Shown: in pieces, positions 8,435 through 16,203 of the stretch
Layout: each line of letters begins with the position of its first letter
Numbering within the stretch: the stretch's first letter is position 1
NCBI GenBank assembly: GCA_026708085.1
Contig: JAPOVP010000010.1
Location: 17,042-81,041 of the forward strand
Length of the DNA: 64,000 nucleotides
Origin: Caldilineaceae bacterium
GTDB taxonomy: Bacteria > Chloroflexota > Anaerolineae > Caldilineales > Caldilineaceae
Reading direction: 5' to 3'
Translations under genes and position numbers: made by a program
Notes under the pieces: generated by a model
Seen by the model: the letters and a program-made list of their open reading frames with translations, nothing else
What the model was told of the DNA's origin: nothing
Databases searched by the model: none

Positions 8435-8791
8435 GTGAAAGACGAATTGCTCCAACCTGTGATTTTCAATGTAATTACCATCGTGGCCTTGTTGTTTTCT
8501 CTTTTCCAGATTGTTACTGGGACTTCGGGGCGCCTGATCAGAACGGCCGATGCCATCCATGCCCTCGAACAGCTCGCCGCCGATGGCGTCCTCGAGGACG
8601 ACTCGATAGTCGCTGGCCTCTCGACCAACCAAGACCAGCGCACGCGGCTTGACAACTACCTGATCGTGACAATGATCGTCGCGATCCTCGCCAATGTCGT
8701 CGCCAACTACCTTGGTCGTGGAAGACATCACACGAACACCTCAAGGATTCGTGAATTGGAAGCGGAACTGCGTGCACTGCGAGAGGACTAG
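8435..8791 (+). CDS. Small two-segment membrane protein, paralogue 1
   Basis: 118 residues from a GTG start with GGGAGG 7 bases upstream. Family not recognised. Visible layout: membrane segment at about residues 8-28 (PVIFNVITIVALLFSLFQIV), a soluble loop of about 45 residues with a D/Q/R-rich helix (STNQDQRTRLDNYL), a second membrane segment at about 73-92 (IVTMIVAILANVVANYLG), then RGR and a charged C-terminal helix (TSRIRELEAELRALRED) that looks like a short coiled coil. The protein at 9390 has the same length and plan, so the pair arose by duplication. A dispersed repeat begins directly after the stop codon. Confidence 0.7.
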   Translation: MKDELLQPVIFNVITIVALLFSLFQIVTGTSGRLIRTADAIHALEQLAADGVLEDDSIVAGLSTNQDQRTRLDNYLIVTMIVAILANVVANYLGRGRHHTNTSRIRELEAELRALRED

Positions 8792-8932
8792 GGCCCGTCG
8801 ACATTACCTTTCTCCCGCCCAATCATCCCGTAGGGGCACCCCTTGTGGGTGCCCAAGCCCGCACCCTTGAAATGCACCAACCCCTCAATTCGCCCGTAGG
8901 TGCACACCTTGTTGGTGCCCTTGCGGTTGCCG
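8792..8932 (+). repeat. Post-stop dispersed repeat (family B), copy 1
   Basis: About 140 bp starting at the base after the stop codon of the preceding gene. It matches 61624-61759 in order and spacing: CGTCGACATT near the start, then a hairpin GTAGGGGCACCC-CTTGT-GGGTGCCC (8830-8854), then a second, imperfect CTTGT hairpin (8896-8920), then a GGTTGCC tail. The other copy also begins directly after a stop codon (clpB). No ORF with support lies in it. Confidence 0.65.
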
Positions 8933-9389
8933 CACCTACAGAGGAGTGGTCGCAAGTCTGTAGCGTATGAAGCATCTGTGCTGCTGAATACGTCTTCGAT
9001 ACTGGCCGGTTAGCTCCATTTCTGAGTGTCGATAACACTTGCTCAACTGCGGCCCGCCTCACACCTCCACGAGGACCGGCACCGCGGCATTGATCTTTCC
9101 TCGTATCAGGCAATTCAGGCGGGGGCCTCGTCATCTGACATCAGTTGGGGCCATCGATGAAGACCCCCACTCCAGTTTCAACCTGACAATCTACCGCGCA
9201 TAATCGGGTCCTCTCTGAACTCTTCCCAATACATGCCTGGCCTTTCAAATGTGCCACCCACGCAGCAGGGCGCTTACCCCAAAGTCCGTCTTACCGACTT
9301 CGGCCGCCTGCATGTTGTCGCATAATAGCTATATGCAGTACTCTGAAACGTGAGATTCAAACGAACTGCTTGGACAATGAGGATGAGAA
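8933..9389. other. Intergenic stretch without a recognised gene
   Basis: Between the post-stop repeat and the second small membrane gene. I see no convincing ORF, RNA or terminator. The sequence could be remnant DNA from the duplication that gave the two flanking paralogues. Confidence 0.5.
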
Positions 9390-9746
9390 ATGGAAGGCAA
9401 GTTGCTGCCGCCGGTGATCTTCAATGCAATTACGATTGTGGCGATGTTATATGCTCTGAGCCAGATAATCACTGATGGACCGAAGCTCCGTTCTACGACA
9501 ACCGGGATCACAATGACGCTACAGGAGCTCGCTCAGGAGAGTGAACTGGTCGATGAAGCCTTAATCTCGTCTTTTGTGGCCGATCAGGAGCAAAGACGGG
9601 GACTATTCAACGAAATCATCGTGGTAATGCTGACCGCGATTCTGGCCAACGTCGCCGCAAACTTTTTTGGCCGCGGCAGGCAAAAGGCGAACACCGCCAG
9701 AATTCGTGAGTTGGAGGAAGAACTGCGCGGACTACGAGAGAATTAG
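9390..9746 (+). CDS. Small two-segment membrane protein, paralogue 2
   Basis: 118 residues, the same length and plan as the protein at 8435. First membrane segment is at about residues 8-28 (VIFNAITIVAMLYALSQII), followed by a soluble helix (SSFVADQEQRRGLFNEII), a second membrane segment (VVMLTAILANVAANFFG), then RGRQKANTARIRELEEELRGLREN. Conserved between the two: the PVIFN-ITIVA opening, D-Q-x-Q-R in the loop, AILANV-AN, GRGR, and the RIRELE-EL-LRE end. The central loop is diverged. A purine-rich GAGGATGAGAA precedes the ATG. Function unknown; the conserved ends suggest a shared membrane partner or self-assembly through the C-terminal helix. Confidence 0.7.
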   Translation: MEGKLLPPVIFNAITIVAMLYALSQIITDGPKLRSTTTGITMTLQELAQESELVDEALISSFVADQEQRRGLFNEIIVVMLTAILANVAANFFGRGRQKANTARIRELEEELRGLREN

Positions 9747-10040
9747 CACCTCAGGTCCCTTTCCCCATTCCCTGACATGCGAGGCCGGCCGCGGTACGAA
9801 TTTGTCCTGCAGCCATTACGGGTGCACAGAAGTATCAGAGCCCCATTTCTGGGGCTCGTTGACGTCTGTCAAAATAGCGATTTGTGGAGGCAATGTGCCC
9901 ATCCGCTCAGTCACCCAAAGAAAATCCGATACGCCTTTGGTGTTCTTCGCGTACCTTTGCGTGACTTCGCGGATCGTTCGATTTTTGGCATAAACAAGAA
10001 ACGAGCGAAATACTTCCCGCACAGGCCCGCATGCGGTTCG
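9747..10040. other. Intergenic stretch with a small hairpin, no gene
   Basis: Contains an inverted repeat GAGCCCC-ATTTCT-GGGGCTC (9838-9857) without a following T-run, and a phrase-like stretch (9940-9980) reading as CTTTGGTGTTCTTCGCG and CCTTTGCGTGACTTCGCG. This looks like degenerate repeated sequence rather than coding DNA. A similar TGTGTCCTTCGTGGACGG phrase occurs near 61787. Confidence 0.4.
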
Positions 10041-10772
10041 CTAAACGCCCTTCTCCCGGCGCCACTGCTCAAACTCGGCCAGCGTCTCGTCGTTAGGCGG
10101 ATAGACACCGATAATACTGGCGCCGCCCGCAACCTTCTCCTGGAAGAACTCTTCTCTGATCTCCTGCTCGTACCCGCCCTGGGCAACCTCCTCCGCCAGA
10201 TGGGCCGGTACTATCACCACCCCCTCCGCATCGCCCACGACCACGTCGCCCGGCGTCACCGCCACACCCGCGCAGCCAATGGGAACCTGCATCTCAACCG
10301 GGTGGTGGGCTACAAATGAGGTTGTGGCGTGCGGCGCCCGGATATAGGTCGGCAACGCCAGCTCCCGAAAGCCGGGTGTATCCCGCAACGCGCCGTCGGT
10401 GACGAAGCCGGCCGCACCCCGCTGCGTAATGCGCGTCCCCAGGATGTGGCCCAACGAGGCCGCGCTGATGTCGCCCCGCGCGTCCACGATCAGAACGTCT
10501 TCCGCTCCGACCGCCTCCACCGCCAGCCTCTGCACGTTCTTGGTATTGTCATAGCGCTCATCTGCCAGATCTTCCCGTGCCGGAATATAACGCAGCGTGA
10601 AAGCGTAACCCACCATTCGCAGATCAGGCCGCAATGGATACAGCCCGGCCAGGAATGTGTTGCGCAGGCCATGTTTCTGCAGCTGGCTGGTGAGCGTTGC
10701 CGTCGAAACCGAACGCAACATCCTCTTGGCATCCGCCGAAAGCTCGTGGGTTCGGACTGGTTGGGCTGCCAT
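10041..10772 (-). CDS. RraA-like protein (HMG/CHA aldolase-type fold)
   Basis: 243 residues. The family includes RraA regulators and class II metal-dependent aldolases that split 4-hydroxy-4-methyl-2-oxoglutarate and related oxo-acids. Characteristic segments: a substrate/metal loop GAAGFVTDGALRDTPGF (the G-x-x-x-D-G-x-x-R-D pattern), VDARGDISAASLG upstream of it, and GDVVVGDAEGVVIVP near residue 190. It is the last gene of the leftward island and follows the enolase-superfamily gene. A dehydratase producing a 2-keto-3-deoxy sugar acid followed by an aldolase is a natural order, so a retro-aldol step is a reasonable but unproven role. Confidence 0.85.
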   Translation of the reverse strand: MAAQPVRTHELSADAKRMLRSVSTATLTSQLQKHGLRNTFLAGLYPLRPDLRMVGYAFTLRYIPAREDLADERYDNTKNVQRLAVEAVGAEDVLIVDARGDISAASLGHILGTRITQRGAAGFVTDGALRDTPGFRELALPTYIRAPHATTSFVAHHPVEMQVPIGCAGVAVTPGDVVVGDAEGVVIVPAHLAEEVAQGGYEQEIREEFFQEKVAGGASIIGVYPPNDETLAEFEQWRREKGV

Positions 10773-10857
10773 TTTACTCCTTACGTCACATATTTACATA
10801 GAAGGGAAACGGGCCCGGAAGGCGAGCAACTTCTGGACATCCAGTGGCAGTCAACAG

Positions 10858-11994
10858 CTACTGCTCCAACCACTTTGCCCGGCCGTACTTGGCCTGGAAG
10901 TAGACGTACTCATCCTGCCGCGGCGTGGAGACGTTGCCAGTGGAAGGATAGCGGGCGATCGCATCTTCGACTATATCCACGCCCAGCCCCGGCGTATCCG
11001 GCACGACGATCGACCCGTCAACGATCTCCGGCTGCGGCTGCATCACTTCGTACCGCTGCGGCGCGTCATCCTCCAAATGCTCCAGGATCAGAAAGTTGGG
11101 CAGTGTCGCCAGCAGATGCACCGCGGCCATCTCCGCCACCGGCCCCAATGAGCCGTCATGCGGAGCAAAGCCAATCCCGTGAGCCTCCGCCATCGCCGCC
11201 ATCTTCTTCATCTGCATCAGTCCGCCCGCCCGGCCCGTATCCGGCTGGATCACGTCCACGATCTCCCGCTCGATCAGCTCCCGCACCCCGTAAATCTGCG
11301 TGTGCCGTTCCCCCGCCGCGATCGGCAGATTAACATGCCGCGCCACCTTGGCCAGGTTTTCGACATGCTCGGGCGGCACCGGATCTTCGTAGAAGAGCAG
11401 GTCGAACTCCTCCAACGCCTGGCCGACCCGGATCGCATCCCGTACACTGAACCAGGGCGGACCATGCACGTCGGCCATCAGGTCGATCTCCGGGCCGACC
11501 GCCTCCCGCAATGTTCGTATCTTCTCGATCGGGTTGACCACACCCCCCGTCTTGAGCCCGCTGAAGCCCCGCCCAACCAGTTCCTCCGCCCTTTCCGCTG
11601 TCTGCGCGTGCGCATAGAGCCGGATACGGTCCCGGATCTTGCCCCCCAGCAAATTCCACACCGGCACGCCCAGCGCCTTCCCCTTGATATCCCACAGGGC
11701 CATCTCGATGCCCGTGAGCGCGCCGCCGCCGACGATCCCGGTCATGCCATGCCCCATCATCGCCAGGTAGATCTTCTGCCAGATGCGCTCAATCAGAAAC
11801 GGGTCCTCGCCGATAACAACCTCGCGCAGGTCCTGGATCGCCGTCTCCACCACCCGCGGCCACCCCGACGCCTCGCCGACGCCATAGATGCCCTCATCCG
11901 TGAAAACCTTGACGAACAGCCAGTTCCGCTTCGTCCAGCCGCCGCCTGGCACACCGGCCTGCATCAGATATGTCTTGATGTCCGTGATTTTCAT
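10858..11994 (-). CDS. Enolase-superfamily sugar-acid dehydratase, galactonate-dehydratase-like
   Basis: 378 residues, typical length. Removes water from a sugar acid (D-galactonate in the best-known members) to give a 2-keto-3-deoxy acid. The metal and catalytic residues of the DgoD/mannonate-dehydratase pattern can be placed: D175-x-H177 in MADVHGPPW, E203 in FYEDPVPPEH, E229 in AAGERHT, H279 in FAPHDGSLGP and E305 in LILEHLEDD. The N-terminal capping domain starts MKITDIKTYL and carries the 20s/50s loops that set substrate choice, so galactonate is only one candidate. It starts 12 bases after the dioxygenase gene, so the two are probably co-translated. Confidence 0.88.
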   Translation of the reverse strand: MKITDIKTYLMQAGVPGGGWTKRNWLFVKVFTDEGIYGVGEASGWPRVVETAIQDLREVVIGEDPFLIERIWQKIYLAMMGHGMTGIVGGGALTGIEMALWDIKGKALGVPVWNLLGGKIRDRIRLYAHAQTAERAEELVGRGFSGLKTGGVVNPIEKIRTLREAVGPEIDLMADVHGPPWFSVRDAIRVGQALEEFDLLFYEDPVPPEHVENLAKVARHVNLPIAAGERHTQIYGVRELIEREIVDVIQPDTGRAGGLMQMKKMAAMAEAHGIGFAPHDGSLGPVAEMAAVHLLATLPNFLILEHLEDDAPQRYEVMQPQPEIVDGSIVVPDTPGLGVDIVEDAIARYPSTGNVSTPRQDEYVYFQAKYGRAKWLEQ

Positions 11995-12006
11995 TGCCTG
12001 TCGGCC

Positions 12007-12771
12007 CTACCCTCCGTTGATCCCGGGCCAGTCCCGCCACATGTCCTCCGGCGGAGGCTCGTCTTGAACGGCATCCAGATCGGCCCGGCAGAAGTCGTAC
12101 AGCACCGCCTGCCGCACTTGGCTCGACCGGTTGTGGCCGGCTCCGTGACCCATGCGGTGGTGCCACAGCACCACATCCCCCGCCGACCCATATGTGTGCA
12201 CCGGGTCGATCTGCTGCACCCTGCGAGACTCGTCCGAGTCCCACATCTCCTCCTTCCCGTGCACCGGGTTGAACGTGTAGGCCGTCTTGAACAAATGATA
12301 GAAATGCTTGTGGCTGCCGGGCCATACCGTGAACCCGCCGCCGTCCGGTGGCACGTCGTCCACGTACCCCACCACGCCCAGATGAAACGCGTGCGCGTCA
12401 ACGTGAAAGTGTGCCTTCCGCGGCTGCTTGTCCGTATCCGGAAAGACGCAGTAGATGCCCCGGATCCGCTCTGGCACCTTCAATTCCGGACCGAGCAGCT
12501 GCTTCGCAACCGCCTGCAACTCTGGATTGCCGTAAAGAAGCTCGACCATCCACGGCTCGAAGCTGCGGTCGCGAAATTTCCACGTAAACCGCGAGTCCGC
12601 AAACGCGCCCACCCACGAATCCGGGTCGTCCCGCTTCAGCTCCTTCGGCGCCGCATCCCACCACGCGTCCCGCGTCTGCGCCATCAACTCCGGGTCCAGC
12701 ACCCCTCGCAGGACCAGGTAACCGTTGTCTCGAAAAAAATCTACCTGCTCGGCACTCAGTGGCTGATTCAT
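12007..12771 (-). CDS. Phytanoyl-CoA dioxygenase (PhyH) family Fe(II)/2-oxoglutarate oxygenase, first copy
   Basis: 254 residues from the ATG at 12771, preceded by GGGAGAGAAGG; the in-frame start at 12810 is less likely. Uses Fe(II), 2-oxoglutarate and O2 to hydroxylate or demethylate a small substrate. The iron facial triad is visible as H123-x-D125 in AHFHVDAHAF, with the distal histidine among the cluster WHHRMGHGAGHN at about 205-213. GGGFTVWPGSHK is the usual strand-turn between them. PhyH proteins are heavily expanded in this type of genome and the substrate cannot be read from sequence. It sits between the sulfatase and the dehydratase of the island. Confidence 0.88.
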   Translation of the reverse strand: MNQPLSAEQVDFFRDNGYLVLRGVLDPELMAQTRDAWWDAAPKELKRDDPDSWVGAFADSRFTWKFRDRSFEPWMVELLYGNPELQAVAKQLLGPELKVPERIRGIYCVFPDTDKQPRKAHFHVDAHAFHLGVVGYVDDVPPDGGGFTVWPGSHKHFYHLFKTAYTFNPVHGKEEMWDSDESRRVQQIDPVHTYGSAGDVVLWHHRMGHGAGHNRSSQVRQAVLYDFCRADLDAVQDEPPPEDMWRDWPGINGG

Positions 12772-12847
12772 ATTGACTCTTACCTTCTCTCCCTCTTGTC
12801 GGAACAACAACTCCTAATATTGGCGAACGCTGGCGTACGCCGCAGTT

Positions 12848-12884
12848 ACTAAAAACTGAAAACTCGAAACTAAAAACTAATACT
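12848..12884. repeat. A-rich heptamer array AAAACTG/AAAACTA
   Basis: A run of degenerate 7-base units (AAAACTG, AAAACTC, GAAACTA, AAAACTA). The sulfatase reading frame ends inside it, so its last residues (S-I-S-F) are encoded by the array. A related array is at 28399-28430. Confidence 0.6.
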
Positions 12885-14276
12885 ACCCGGCCCTACGGCT
12901 GCCATCCGCATAGACGCATAATGCGTGTTGAAGAGACTGTGATCCCCCGACTCAACCACAATCTCCCACATCCGCCGCGTCATCGCCGTCAATCTCTCGG
13001 CATGTGCCGGATCTTGCGCCAGATTATTCATCTCAAAGGGATCTGCGGCCAGATTGTAGAGCTCGTCATAATCGAAGCCGTTGTGGACGAACTTCCAGTC
13101 ACCGTCCCATAGCAGCCGCTGACTGATAATATACCGCCCGCCAAAGTATTCAGCAAAGCCCTGCTGATAATCCGATGTGTCTTCCGGGCTGGCCAGCACA
13201 GGTGCAAAAGAGCGTCCGTCGATCTCCCCTAGCGGCTGCGCTCCCACCAGGTCCAGCAGTGTCTGGCCCACATCCTGCAGCCCGACGCGGGCGTCGCTCA
13301 CCTCCGCCTCCGCCACACCCGGCCCCGCCACCACCAGGGGAATGTTGTACGCTTCTTCAAACGCGCCGATATTCTTGCAATACAACCCGTGCGCGCCCAG
13401 AAAATCTCCGTGGTCCGATGTCAGCACCACGATCGTGTTGTCAAGCTGCCCAGCGCGTTCCACCCGCGCCAGCAGACGCCCGAACTGCTCGTCGATCTCG
13501 CTGATCGAGGCATAGTAACAGGCCGCCGCCTCCCGGTGTTCCCGGTCCGTCCAGTCGCTCCACGCCTGCGCCGACCGCTTGTACAGATTCGGCTGCCCGC
13601 TCAAATCGTTGTGGACGTTCGGCTGCAGCGGGATCGAGTCCACGTCATACTGCGCGAACGCCTCCTCGTGGCAGAAGAAAGGGTCATGCGGTTCGGTGAA
13701 ACTGACAAAACAGCACCAGGGCGCGTCCTCCTCCAAAGCCGTGTCGAGAAAACCCAGCGCCTCGTCCGTCTTTTTGCCCATCCCGCGCTCACCGGCCGGC
13801 CGGTCACAGACGCCGTAGAAGCGGTTCGGCTCATAACCAGGCGGGCTCTCCAGAAATCGCTCCAGCGAAAAATTGACCGAGTCCCAGTCCTGGCGCATGT
13901 CCTGCCCGCCCTGTTGCTGCCAGCCAAACTGGGCCAGTTCGTTCGAACGCTCCACATGCCACTTGCCGAAGTACCCGGTGCGATAACCGGCCTCCGTCAG
14001 CCGCTCCGCCCAATGCGGATGTTGCGTGCGCAACACCGCCTGATCGTCGTCAACCGTGTGCACAACATACAGCACACCGTGATTATGCGGCAGCAGACCG
14101 GTCATCAGGCTGGCGCGCGCCGGCGAGCAGACCGCGTTCGGCGTGTACGCCCGGCGAAATCGCACCCCTCTCGCCGCCAGCCCGTCCAGATGCGGCGTCT
14201 GGCACGGATTGTCCGGCTCCAGCACCCGGCCCTGCATCTGGTCGGTCATCAGAAAAAGAATGTTGGGACTAGACAT
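12870..14276 (-). CDS. Sulfatase (arylsulfatase/choline-sulfatase-like), first copy
   Basis: 468 residues. Hydrolyses sulfate esters and would free sulfate from a sugar or other organic ester. The N terminus NILFLMTDQMQ supplies the metal-binding D. The maturation motif is C50-S-P-A-R followed by ASLMTG, where the cysteine is turned into formylglycine. Further conserved parts: GKWHVE, the metal site TSDHGDFLGAHG, and the C-terminal DYDELYNLAADPFEMNNLA typical of the family. No signal peptide is visible, so it is probably cytoplasmic. GAGGAA lies before the ATG. No formylglycine-generating enzyme is in the window. The stop codon lies in an A-rich heptamer array, so the C-terminal tip may have been altered by that repeat. 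Confidence 0.9.
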   Translation of the reverse strand: MSSPNILFLMTDQMQGRVLEPDNPCQTPHLDGLAARGVRFRRAYTPNAVCSPARASLMTGLLPHNHGVLYVVHTVDDDQAVLRTQHPHWAERLTEAGYRTGYFGKWHVERSNELAQFGWQQQGGQDMRQDWDSVNFSLERFLESPPGYEPNRFYGVCDRPAGERGMGKKTDEALGFLDTALEEDAPWCCFVSFTEPHDPFFCHEEAFAQYDVDSIPLQPNVHNDLSGQPNLYKRSAQAWSDWTDREHREAAACYYASISEIDEQFGRLLARVERAGQLDNTIVVLTSDHGDFLGAHGLYCKNIGAFEEAYNIPLVVAGPGVAEAEVSDARVGLQDVGQTLLDLVGAQPLGEIDGRSFAPVLASPEDTSDYQQGFAEYFGGRYIISQRLLWDGDWKFVHNGFDYDELYNLAADPFEMNNLAQDPAHAERLTAMTRRMWEIVVESGDHSLFNTHYASMRMAAVGPGSISF

Positions 14277-14490
14277 AACCCTTGTTCCTCTAATGCAGAA
14301 ATCGTGAGGCGCCCGACAATGGAAGCCTGAGAGCCTTTCTTATACTTGTAGAATCTGTAATGGAAAGGGGATTACGGTGAACTCCCGCGTGGAGCGAATC
14401 CCACCCCAAAGAATAGGTGAGGCAATTTCGACAATTGTTTGCCCAAAGTCCGCCAACTATTCGCGCTGACTACCTTGGGCGTGCGCCAAT

Positions 14491-16128
14491 CTAATACCCG
14501 ACCGCGTATCCGTCCCGCCGCGGATCAGAACCCCCAATCAACGCCCCGGACTCCGGATGCACCATGATCGCCTGTGCACTGCCCGGCCCGCCCCAGTCGC
14601 CGACCAACTCAAGCTCGTGCCCTCTCCGCGCCAGCTCCTTCCGCACCGCCTCCGGAAAACGGTCCTCCACCTGCAAGTTGTTGGAGCACACGTGCGGGAT
14701 TGTGGATTCCATCGGGTTCTGCAAACTCCGCCAGCGCGGCGCCGCAACCGCCTCCTGCGGCGTCATCCCAAAGTCGAGCATATGCGTAACAAGCTGCAGA
14801 TTCGTCTGCACCTGCGTATCCGCGCCCGGCGTCCCACAAGTCAACACAGGCCTGCCGTCCTTCGTTACGATGACCGGATTCATCGTATGGCGCACACGCT
14901 TGCCCGGCATCAGGCAATTCGGATGTCCTTCCTCCAAATGCCAGTATGTCATGCGATTGTTGAGCAGGATGCCCGTTTCGCCTGCGATCAGGCTCGAACC
15001 GAAACCCGACTGAATACTCTGCAGAATGCAGACCAGATTTCCCGCACGGTCCGCCGTGCAGAAGCAGGTCGTGTCTTCGTGCGCTTCCGGTCCGCCGGCC
15101 GCGACATCGACCGCCGCCCGCCCCTTATCGATGCGCTCGGCCTGCTCAGCAGCATACGACTTCGATAGCATCCCCTCCAGCGGAATATCGACCCACTCCG
15201 GGTCCGCCATATACTTCTCACGGTCGGCGAAAGCCAGTTTCTTCGCCTCCACCATCATATGGACGCTCTCGGCTGTGTTGCATCCCATCCCCTGCAGATC
15301 GAACAGCTCAACCATGTTCAGTTCCTGCAGCAGGATATGCCCGCTCGAATTGGGTGGCATCTCGTAGACCTCGTATCCGCGATAGTTGACGTGGATCGGC
15401 TCAGCCCAATGCGCGTGATAGTTGCCCAGGTCCTCCTCCGTGAGTAGACCGTCGCGGGACCGACTGAATTCAGCAATCTCTCTGGCGATTTCACCCTCAT
15501 AGAGTATCTTTCGACCCTCTTGCGCGATCTTGCGCAGCGTCGTGCCGAGGTTGCGGTTGCAGAGCAACGAGCCAGTCGGGATCGGCTCACCGTCGCTCGT
15601 GAAGACCGCGCGCGTGTGCGGGTCCGCCGCAAAACGCTCATGTTCTCCCCGTATCTGTTCCGCCAGCAGATGGCTGACTGGGAACCCGTCCTCACACAAT
15701 GAAATCGCGGGCCGGAAGACCTTCTCCAGCGGCAGCGCACCATAGCGCTCATGCGCTAGCAACCAGCCGTCCACCAGGCCGGGCACAGAAACGCTCCTGA
15801 TCCCCTTCATCGGGATGCCGCCATCTGCCAGATAGCGCTCGCGCGTCGCCGCACCAGGCGCCGGGCCGGTCGCGTTCACCGCCGAGACCTCCCCGATCTC
15901 CGCCCAATAGATCAGAATAAAGCCGTCGCCGCCGACACCGGAGCCCGCCGGTTCGACCACGCCCAGCGCGGCCGCCGTAGCAATGGCCGCGTCCACCGCA
16001 TTGCCTCCGGCCATCAGCGCCTGTATTCCCGCCTGCGAAGCCAGGGCATGCCCAGACGCAACCATCCCGTTCCTGCCCATCACCGACGGGCGAAACGCCG
16101 AAGCCGTAATTCCGTGTGGCGATTGCAT
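14491..16128 (-). CDS. Gamma-glutamyltransferase family protein, first copy
   Basis: 545 residues, Ntn-hydrolase fold. Members cut or transfer the gamma-glutamyl group of glutathione and related amides, after self-cleavage before a threonine. The opening GRNGMVASGHALASQAG...GGNAVDAAIATA is typical. The autoprocessing site is probably the second threonine of HEDTTCF near residue 355, although the usual G-T-T-H is changed to D-T-T-C. The small-subunit region then reads NNRMTYW and GTPGADTQVQTNLQL, and the end GGSDPRRDGYAVGY is standard. No signal peptide is seen, so it is probably intracellular. GGAGG lies 8 bases before the ATG. A second family member follows upstream in the same direction, and the two are clearly diverged. 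Confidence 0.9.
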   Translation of the reverse strand: MQSPHGITASAFRPSVMGRNGMVASGHALASQAGIQALMAGGNAVDAAIATAAALGVVEPAGSGVGGDGFILIYWAEIGEVSAVNATGPAPGAATRERYLADGGIPMKGIRSVSVPGLVDGWLLAHERYGALPLEKVFRPAISLCEDGFPVSHLLAEQIRGEHERFAADPHTRAVFTSDGEPIPTGSLLCNRNLGTTLRKIAQEGRKILYEGEIAREIAEFSRSRDGLLTEEDLGNYHAHWAEPIHVNYRGYEVYEMPPNSSGHILLQELNMVELFDLQGMGCNTAESVHMMVEAKKLAFADREKYMADPEWVDIPLEGMLSKSYAAEQAERIDKGRAAVDVAAGGPEAHEDTTCFCTADRAGNLVCILQSIQSGFGSSLIAGETGILLNNRMTYWHLEEGHPNCLMPGKRVRHTMNPVIVTKDGRPVLTCGTPGADTQVQTNLQLVTHMLDFGMTPQEAVAAPRWRSLQNPMESTIPHVCSNNLQVEDRFPEAVRKELARRGHELELVGDWGGPGSAQAIMVHPESGALIGGSDPRRDGYAVGY

Positions 16129-16203
16129 TCCTCACCTCCAACTATCAGAAAAGCATTATTGGGTGTCTGCCAAATCTAACCACTGACCACCTATTACCGC
16201 CGT

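Noticed and set aside
8823..9134. 103-codon minus-strand ORF between the two small membrane genes
   Set aside because: It runs through the CTTGT hairpin repeats, repeats its own C-terminal residues as a result, and has no start signal.
11158..12852. 564-codon plus-strand ORF across the dehydratase and dioxygenase genes
   Set aside because: It lies opposite two genes with clear catalytic motifs, is rich in Arg/His/Pro as expected for antisense GC-rich DNA, and has no family pattern.
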